64,000 bases of DNA from Arion vulgaris (lineage: Eukaryota > Mollusca > Gastropoda > Stylommatophora > Arionidae): assembly GCA_020796225.1 (NCBI GenBank), contig CM036755.1, positions 14,108,817 through 14,172,816 on the forward strand. The letters run 5' to 3'. The notes beneath the pieces were generated by a model, which had not been told where the DNA came from, made no database searches, and saw nothing but the letters and a program-made list of their open reading frames with translations. Both the position numbers and the translations under genes were made by a program. This document shows, in pieces, positions 56,620 through 64,000 of the stretch. How positions within the stretch are numbered: the first letter of the stretch is position 1; the number at the start of each line of letters is the position of its first letter.

Positions 56620-56765
56620 TAAAATGGAACAATCCACCGGCAACAATTCTAATGATCTCTGGAAAAAATGCACTCGTGAAGAGAACAGCGTGGTCCGGAT
56701 TCAAACTCACCACATATTAAAGCTCAATGGCTTAATAGTTCATGAAGATTACTTTAAAGGTGGAT
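56620..56765 (-). mobile_element. tRNA-derived SINE, family S1, copy 3
   Basis: On the minus strand GAACTATTAAGCCATTGAGC gives the A-box region and GAGTTTGAATCCGGACC the B-box region (about 56694-56710). It is followed by ACGCTGTTCTCTTCACGAGT, GCATTTTTTCC and GATCATTAGAATTGTTGCC. These match copy 2 at 30596-30760 throughout the head and body. This copy is the most diverged in the tRNA part. Confidence 0.8.
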
Positions 56766-56945
56766 TTTCCACATGATCAAGAAAATCAAAAACAAAAAAA
56801 TAGGAATGTAGATCACAGTCTGAACAACACAAAAATATGTTGATTTATAACACATTTCGAATTTTAAATTACAGGAAGTAAAAAACATCAAGTTGTGTAT
56901 CATGGTCTATAAAATATGTAGAGTTCAAGGTTAAAGAATATAACA
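56766..56945. other. Unassigned AT-rich spacer
   Basis: No feature seen. Confidence 0.4.
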
Positions 56946-56947
56946 TA

Positions 56948-57216
56948 CTAGTTAATTAACGCGGCTTTGCTCGGGATTCGAAAACGTATGTAATAGGAAT
57001 TGAAAATATTTTTTTTTAAATTGTTTGAATTGTACTATTTTGTTTTAATTAGCAAAAATTGCATACTTATTGTGTAAGTTATATTTATTTATCTGTTAGA
57101 GCCTGACAGTAAACAAAATTCCTTGTTTTCCAGTCGTTTGCAAGCACATATACATTTTTTCCACTTTAGACATGCCACATATAACTGACCATTGCTAACA
57201 CAGTCCGATTTCAAAT
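56948..57216 (-). mobile_element. Helitron 3' end with Pif1-helicase remnant
   Basis: Minus-strand translation from about 57216 reads SAGIYLKSDCVSNGQLYVAC and continues LKWKKCICACKRLENKE. This matches the last helicase motif of Helitron Rep-helicases, where the segment is typically D-C-F-S-H-G-Q-L-Y-V-A-C-S-R-V. About 170 bp further on, the minus strand reads CGAATCCCGAGCAAAGCCGC, then GTTAATTAACTAG and T. That is the layout of a Helitron 3' end: a short GC hairpin, about ten bases, then CTAG next to a T. The CTAG is at 56948-56951. The S-R-V after the motif is lost (LKW), and the coding part before 57216 is missing, so the copy is dead. Confidence 0.75.
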
Positions 57217-57552
57217 AAATCCCAGCACTTGTTTACTACAGGCGCATTTTAAGTCCGCTCGTGTTGACCGGCCGGAACTATGTCGGCGCGGGGTGGGCAA
57301 CACTGATCTAATACCATCTTAAAAATTCTGACATAGCTATTGCACGTATGTAGCATACGTTGAAAACCTAATAACGCATTTTGATTAAGGGATGTAATCC
57401 ATGCTTATATGGTAATAACCATATGGTCATTTTAGTGATTAAATCCCTTCGACTGTGGTAACATTTCTTCACCGCTGGGTAAAAAAAAAAAGATGGATAA
57501 ACATCACAAATTCGATTTTTTTTTTTCAAACGAATATTGATCAGATTTCGAA
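57217..57552. other. Unassigned sequence
   Basis: Includes CGGCGCGGGGTGGGCAACAC, a GC-rich piece near 57280, and poly-A and poly-T runs near 57480-57530. It may contain further degraded Helitron, but no motif is readable. Confidence 0.4.
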
Positions 57553-57569
57553 AATCTTTCTTATTTTGA

Positions 57570-57722
57570 TCTAATTTGGTCTCAGACGTGTGTCTACCAA
57601 GCGTGGTGAATTTTGAATGTAATTTGGTCTCAGACGTGTGTCTACCAAGCGTGGTGAATTTTGAATGTAATTTGGTCTCAGACGTGTGTCTACCAAGCGT
57701 GGTGAATTTTGAATGTAATTTG
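57570..57722. repeat. 48-bp tandem repeat, three copies
   Basis: TTTGGTCTCAGACGTGTGTC followed by TACCAAGCGTGGTGAATTTT repeats three times exactly. Period 48 keeps ORFs open on both strands; these are not called. Confidence 0.95.
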
Positions 57723-58489
57723 AGGCCGTGTATAAGAGGACACACACAAAACATTTTAATGCATATATATACAGATACCGAGTTCTAAGTAACAGTATAA
57801 AATACAACATGTCATATATGATAATCTATCAAATATACTAAGTTAATAAGTTACTATAGGCTATACAACAAGCAAAGTTATAGAATATACAACAATAAAT
57901 TATATATTAATGGCTATACAACATAACTAATTTATCAATAATAAGCTATATAATACACACTTGGGTAGTTCACAGATCATAGCCTAACAAATACAACCAG
58001 TTACAAATATGTTATATTACACAACATAATCTTGTCATGTTTGTTTGCTGAACTAATAAAAACTGTCAAACGTCAAACTTAGGAGTCTTGAAATTTGGAC
58101 AGTATTTTCATCAAAAATATGTAAGTCAATGTGACTATTGTCAACTCTGAACGTTGTTTATTTTACAATGTTATGAATGAAATTTGACAATGTAAACATT
58201 GCATAGCCTGTTTAACCATCCTATTACTAGGACATGATCATGCACAGCAGAACATATTACTTGAATACTTAATAGCACCATTTGTGAACAAGACAAATTC
58301 GTTTCAAACCAAATCTCACTGTTTGCTTATCAAAATAATCCAAAGTCAAAAAAATTGTTAAACCTAATCTTCAAGTGTAATTGTAGTTTTCAAACGACGT
58401 CGTTAAGAACATTTATTACTAAGACTTTTCAGCTGACACCTCTTAGACAAAGGGCAAAACTTCCACGTCCCACTCTTTTTCCTCATGTC
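57723..58489. other. Unassigned AT-rich sequence
   Basis: TATACAACA-type words recur around 57860-57960. No gene was recognised. The ORF from 58355 runs into the following array. Confidence 0.45.
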
Positions 58490-61400
58490 ACCTCCCTGAT
58501 ACTGTCCCACGCCCCTGATACTGTCTTACGCCTCCCTGATACTGTCTCACGTCTTCCCTTATACTGTCTCATGTCTTCCTTATACTGTCTTACGCCTCCT
58601 GATACTGTCTCACGTCTTCCCTGATACTGTCTCACGCCTTCCCTTATACTGTCTCATGTCTTCCCCTGATACTGTCTCACGCCTCCACCTTATACTGTCT
58701 CATGTCTTCCTGATACTGTCTCATGTCTTCCTGATACTGTCTCACGCCTCCTGATACTGTCTCATGTCCTCCTGATACTGTCTCACGTCTTCCCATATAC
58801 TGTCCCCTGCCTCCCTGATACTGTCTCATGTCTTCCCTGATACTCTCATGTCTTCCTGATACTGTCTCACGCCTCCCTTATCTGTCTCATGTCCTCCTGA
58901 TACTGTCTCAGTCTCCCCTTATACTGTCTCATGTCTTCCCTGATACTGTCCATGTCTTCCCTGATACTCTCTCATGTCTTCCCTGATACTGTCTCACGCT
59001 CCCTTATACTGTCTCATGTCCTCCTGATACTGTCTCACGTCTCCCCCTTATACTGTCTCATGTCTTCCCTGATACTGTCTCATGTCTTCCCCTGATACTC
59101 TCTCATGTCTTCCCTGATACTGTCTCACGCTCCCTTATACTGTCTCATGTCCTCCCTGATAGCTGTCTCACGTCTCCCTGATACTGTCTCACGTCTTCCC
59201 CTGATACTGTCTCATGTCTTCCCTGATACTGTCTCACGTCTCCCCCTGATACTGTCTCATGTCTTCCCTGATACTGTCTCACGTCTCCCCCTTATACTGT
59301 CTCATGTCTTCCCTGATACTGTCTCATGTCTTCCTGATACTGTCTCACGCCTCCCTGATACTGTCTCATGTCCTCCTGAAACTGTCTCACGTCTTCCCAT
59401 ATACTGTCCCTGCCTCCCCTGATACTGTCTCATGTCTTCCCCTGATACTCTCTCATGTCTCCCCTGATACTGTCTCACGCCTCCCCTGATACTGTCTCAT
59501 GTCTTCCCTGATACTGTCTCACGTCTCCCCTGATACTGTCTCATGTCTCCCCTGATACTGTCTCACGTCTCCCCTGATACTGTCTCATGTCTCCCCTGAT
59601 ACTGTCTCACGCCTCCCCTTATACTGTCTCATGTCTTCCCCTGATACTGTCTCATGTCTTCCCTGATACTGTCTCACGCCTCCCTGATACTGTCTCATGT
59701 CCTCCTGATACTGTCTCACGTCTTCCCTATACTGTCTCCGCCTCCCTGATACTGTCTCATGTCTTCCCTGATACTCTCTCATGTCTTCCCCTGATACTGT
59801 CTCACGCCTCCCCTTATACTGTCTCATGTCCTCCCTGATACTGTCTCACGTCTCCCCCTTATACTGTCTCATGTCTTCCCTGATACTGTCTCATGTCTTC
59901 CCCTGATACTCTCTCATGTCTTCCCTGATACTGTCTCACGCCTCCCTTATACTGTCTCATGTCCTCCCTGATACTGTCTCACGTCTCCCCCTTATACTGT
60001 CTCATGTCTTCCCTGATACTGTCTCATGTCTTCCCCTGATACTCTCTCATGTCTTCCCTGATACTGTCTCACGCTCCCCTTATACTGTCTCATGTCCTCC
60101 TGATACTGTCTCACGTCTCCCTGATACTGTCTCACGTCTTCCCCTGATACTCTCTCATGTCTTCCCTGATACTGTCTCACGTCTTCCCCTGATACTGTCT
60201 CATGTCTTCCCTGATACTGTCTCACGTCTCCCCCTTATACTGTCTCATGTCTTCCCTGATACTGTCTCATGTCTTCCCCTGATACTGTCTCACGCCTCCC
60301 TGATACTGTCTCATGTCCTCCTGATACTGTCTCACGTCTTCCCATATACTGTCTCCTGCCTCCCTGATACTGTCTCATGTCTTCCTGATACTCTCTCATG
60401 TCTTCCCCTGATACTGTCTCACGCCTCCCCTTATACTGTCTCATGTCCTCCCTGATACTGTCTCACGTCTCCCCCTTATACTGTCTCATGTCTTCCCTGA
60501 TACTGTCTCATGTCTTCCCTGATACTTCTCTCATGTCTTCCTGATACTGTCTCACGCCTCCCTTATACTGTCTCATGTCCTCCTGATACTGTCTCACGTC
60601 TCCCCCTTATACTGTCTCATGTCTTCCCTGATACTGTCTCATGTCTTCCCTGATCTTCTCATGTCTTCCCTGATACTGTCTCACGCTCTCCCTTATACTG
60701 TCTCATGTCCTCCTTGATACTGTCTCACGTCTCCCCTGATACTGTCTCACGTCTTCCCTGATACTCTCTAGTCTTCCCCTGATCTGTCTCACGTCTCCCC
60801 TGATACTGTCTCTGTCTTCCCTGATACTGTCTCACGTCTCCCCTTATACTGTCTCATGTCTTCCCTGATAATGTCTCATGTCTTCCCTGATAATGTCCCA
60901 CGCCTCCCCTGATACTGTCTCATGTCTTCCCTGATACTCTCTCATGTCTTCCCCTGATACTGTCTCACGTCTCCCCTGATACTGTCTCATGTCTTCCCTG
61001 ATACTGTCTCACGTCTCCCTTATACTGTCTCATGTCTTCCCTGATAATGTCTCATGTCTTCCTGATAATGTCCACGCCTCCCTGATACTCTCTCATGTCC
61101 TCCCTGATACTGTCTCAGTCTCCCCTTATACTGTCTCATGTCTTCCCTGATAATGTCTCATGTCTTCCCTGATAATGTCTCACGTCTCCTTATACTGTCT
61201 CATGTCTTCCCTGATAATGTCTCATGTCTTCCTGATAATGTCCACGCCTCCCCTGATACTCTCATGTCCTCCCTGATACTCTCTCATGTCTTCCCCTGAT
61301 ACTCTCTCATGTCTTCCCTGATACTGTCTCATGTCCTCCCTGATACTGTCTCACGTCTCCCTTATACTCTCTCATGTCTTCCCTGATACTGTATCACGCC

Positions 61401-64000
61401 TCCCCTTATACTGTCTCATGTCCTCCCTGATACTGTCTCACGTCTCCCTGATACTGTCTCACGTCTCCCTTATACTCTCTCATGTCTTCCTGATACTGTC
61501 TCACGTCTCCCCTTATACTTCTCATGTCTTCCCTGATATGTATCACGCCTCCCCTTATACTGTCTCATGTCCTCCCTGATACTCTCTTATGTCTTCCCTG
61601 ATACTCTCTCATGTCTTCCCTGATCTGTCTCATGTCCTCCTGATACTGTCTCACGTCTCCCTATACTCTCTCATGTCTTCCCTGATACTGTATCACGCCT
61701 CCCTTATACTGTCTCATGTCCTCCCCTGATACTGTCTCACGTCTCCCCTGATACTGTCTCACGTCTCCCCTTATACTGTCTCATGTCCTCCCTTATACTG
61801 TCTACGTCTCCCCTTATACTCTCTCATGTCTTCCTGATACTGTCTCACGTCTCCCTTATACTGTCTCATGTCCTCCTATACTGTCTCACGTCTCCCTGAT
61901 ACTGTCTCACGTCTTCCTATACTGTCTCCGCCTCCCCTGATACTGTCTCATGTCTTCCCTGATACTCTCATGTCTTCCCTGATACTGTCTCACGCCTCCC
62001 TTATACTGTCTCATGTCCTCCCTGATCTGTCTCACGTCTCCCCTTATACTGTCTCATGTCTTCCCCTGATACTGTCTCATGTCTTCCCTGATACTCTCTC
62101 ATGTCTTCCTGATACTGTCTCACCTCCCTTATACTGTCTCATGTCCTCCTGATACTGTTCACGTCTCCCTTATACTGTCTCATGTCTTCCTGATATGTCT
62201 CATTCTTCCCTGATCTCCTCATGTCTTCCTGATACTGTCTCAGCACTCCTTATACTGTCTCATGTCCTCCTGATACTAGTCTCACGTCTCCTGATACTGT
62301 CTCACGTCTTCCTGATACTTCTCATGTCTTCCTGATACTGTCTCACGTCTCCTGATACTGTTCTATGTCTTCCTGATACTGTCTCACGTCTCTTTACTGT
62401 CTCATGTCTTCCTGATACCTTCTCATGTCTTCCCCTATACTGTCTCACGTCCCTGATACTGTCCATGTCCTCCTGATACTGTCTACGTCTTCCCATATAC
62501 TGTCTCCGCCTCCCTGATACTGTCTCATGTCTTCCTGATACTTCTCATGTCTTCCCTGATACTGTCTCACGCCTCCTTATACTGTCTCAGTCCTCCTGAT
62601 ACTGTCTCACGTCTCCTTATACTGTCTCATGTCTCCCTGATACTGTCTCATGTCTTCCCCTGATACTCTCTCATGTCTTCCCTGATACTGTCTCACGCCT
62701 CCCTTATACTGTCTCATGTCCTCCCTGATACTGTCTCACGTCTCCCTTATACTGTCTCATGTCTTCCCCTGATACTGTCTCATGTCTTCCCTGATACTCT
62801 CTCATGTCTTCCCCTGATACTGTCTCACGCCTCCCCTTATACTGTCTCATGTCCTCCCTGATACTGTCTCACGTCTCCCTGATACTGTCTCACGTCTTCC
62901 CCTGATACTGTCTCATGTCTTCCCTGATACTGTCTCACGTCTCCCCCTGATACTGTCTCATGTCTTCCCTGATACTGTCTCACGTCTCCCTTATACTGTC
63001 TCATGTCTTCCCTGATAATGTCTCATGTCTTCCCTGATACTGTCTCATGCTCCCCTGATACTGTCTCACGTCTCCCCTTATACTTCTCATGTCTCTCCCT
63101 GATACTGTCTCACGTCTCCCCTTATACTGTCTCATGTCTCCCTTATACTGTCTCAGTCTCCCTGATACTGTCTCATCGTCTTCCCTTATACTGTCTCCTG
63201 CCTCCCCTGATACTGTCTCTGTCTTCCCTTGATACTCTCTCATGTCTTCCCTGATACTGTCTCACGTCCTCCCTATACTTCTCACTGTCTTCCCTGATAC
63301 TCTCTCATGTCTTCCTGATACTGTCTCACGCTCCTCCCTATACTGTCTCATGTCTTCCCCTGATACTTCTCATGTCTTCCCTGATACTGTCTTACGCCTC
63401 CCTGATACTGTCTTACGCCTCCCTGATACTGTCTACGTCTTCCCTGATACTGTCTCATGTCTTCCCTATACAGTCTCCGCCTCCCTGATACTGTCTCATG
63501 TCTTCCTGATACTGTTTCAGTCTTCCCTGATACTGTCTCATGTCTTCCCTGATACTGTCTCCACGCTCTCCCTGATACTGTCTCATGTCTTCCCTGATAC
63601 TGTCTCATGTCTTCCCCTGATACTCTCTCATGCCTTCCCCTGATACTGTCTCACGCCTTCCCTTTATACTGTCTCATGTCTTCCCTGATACTCTCTCATG
63701 TCTTCCCTGATACTGTCTTACCCTCCCTGATACTGTCTCACGTCTTCCCTGATACTGTCTCATGTCTTCCCATATACTGTCTCCGCCTCCCTGATACTGT
63801 CTCATGTCTTCCCTGATACTTCTCATGTCTTCCCTGATACTGTCTCATGTCTTCCCTGATACTGTTTCATGTCTTCCTGATACTGTCTCAGTCTTCCCTG
63901 ATACTGTCTCAGCCTCCTGATACTGTCTCACGTCTCCCCTGATACTGTCTCATGTCTCCCCTGATACTGTCTCACGTCTCCCCTGATACTGTCTCATGTC
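58490..64000. repeat. ~22-bp pyrimidine-rich satellite, about 250 copies, 133-bp higher-order period
   Basis: The basic unit is about 22 bp, TGATACTGTCTCATGTCTTC plus a C-run of two to four. Variants are TTATACTG for TGATACTG, CACGTCTCC or CACGCCTCC for CATGTCTTCC, and ACTCTCTC for ACTGTCTC. The variant CATGTCCTCC starts at 59825, 59958 and 60091, a spacing of 133 and 133, so six units form a higher-order repeat in that part. Unit length varies with the C-run and with single-base losses, most heavily after about 62,100. The array runs off the right window edge. The ORFs in it are repeat-derived. Confidence 0.96.

Noticed and set aside
1..64000. Enrichment of array periods divisible by three, as if many arrays were coding
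   Set aside because: Roughly ten of about 26 periods are multiples of three, close to the one third expected by chance.
13060..64000. Common origin of the two 22-bp-class satellites (13-23.5 kb and 58.5-64 kb)
   Set aside because: Beyond a shared GATA word the units do not align well in either orientation. Equal period alone is not evidence.

Overview
This window is eukaryotic and most likely comes from an invertebrate animal. It is AT-rich and holds fragments of RTE/endonuclease-type LINEs, one LINE with an RNase H domain, tRNA-derived SINEs, a hAT (ZBED/SCAND3-like) transposase remnant and a Helitron helicase tail. There are no operons, bacterial-type ribosome binding sites or CRISPR arrays. 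The LINE mixture looks molluscan to me, perhaps a gastropod, but that is an impression from memory and should be held at about 0.4.

Tandem arrays cover roughly 30 kb of the 64 kb. More than 25 arrays with different units are packed together. The main ones are a 45-bp array (1-3170, cut by the window edge), a 55-bp array (6172-8785), a 10-bp array (9063-10180, resuming at 11648), a 22-bp satellite (13060-23540), a 40-bp satellite of 71 units without an indel (31901-34740), a 60-bp array (50090-50970), a 39-bp array (54938-56020) and a second, unrelated 22-bp-class array (58490-64000, running off the end). Several have a higher-order period on top of the unit: about 390 bp, 2216 bp, 600 bp and 133 bp. 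Nearly all long ORFs in these arrays, on either strand, result from units that lack stop codons and should not be read as genes.

The one convincing host gene lies on the plus strand at about 35900-45572. It is a nearly continuous 9.7-kb reading region of about 3,200 codons in three overlapping reading frames (35900-37674, 37610-44605, 44508-45572). It starts at a plausible splice acceptor and is followed by a tandem AATAAA signal at 45779. The first part carries about 37 copies of a Cys/Arg/Ser/Asp decapeptide. The rest is a Ser/Asn/Lys-rich, probably disordered protein with no domain I recognise. Both frame changes go in the same direction (+1), which suggests single-base insertions in the assembly, very short introns or decay. 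This is the best candidate for something undescribed.

Between the arrays lie decayed mobile elements: a 692-bp foldback palindrome (4061-4752), at least ten LINE fragments on both strands, three copies of one SINE family (29335, 30596 and 56620), a second tRNA-like SINE (53511), the hAT remnant (47275-47990), an RTE with a perfect 11-bp target-site duplication (48143-49040) and a Helitron 3' end (56948-57216). Insertions are nested: one LINE sits inside the 10-bp array, and one RTE sits inside the tail of another RTE. I found no convincing functional RNA gene.
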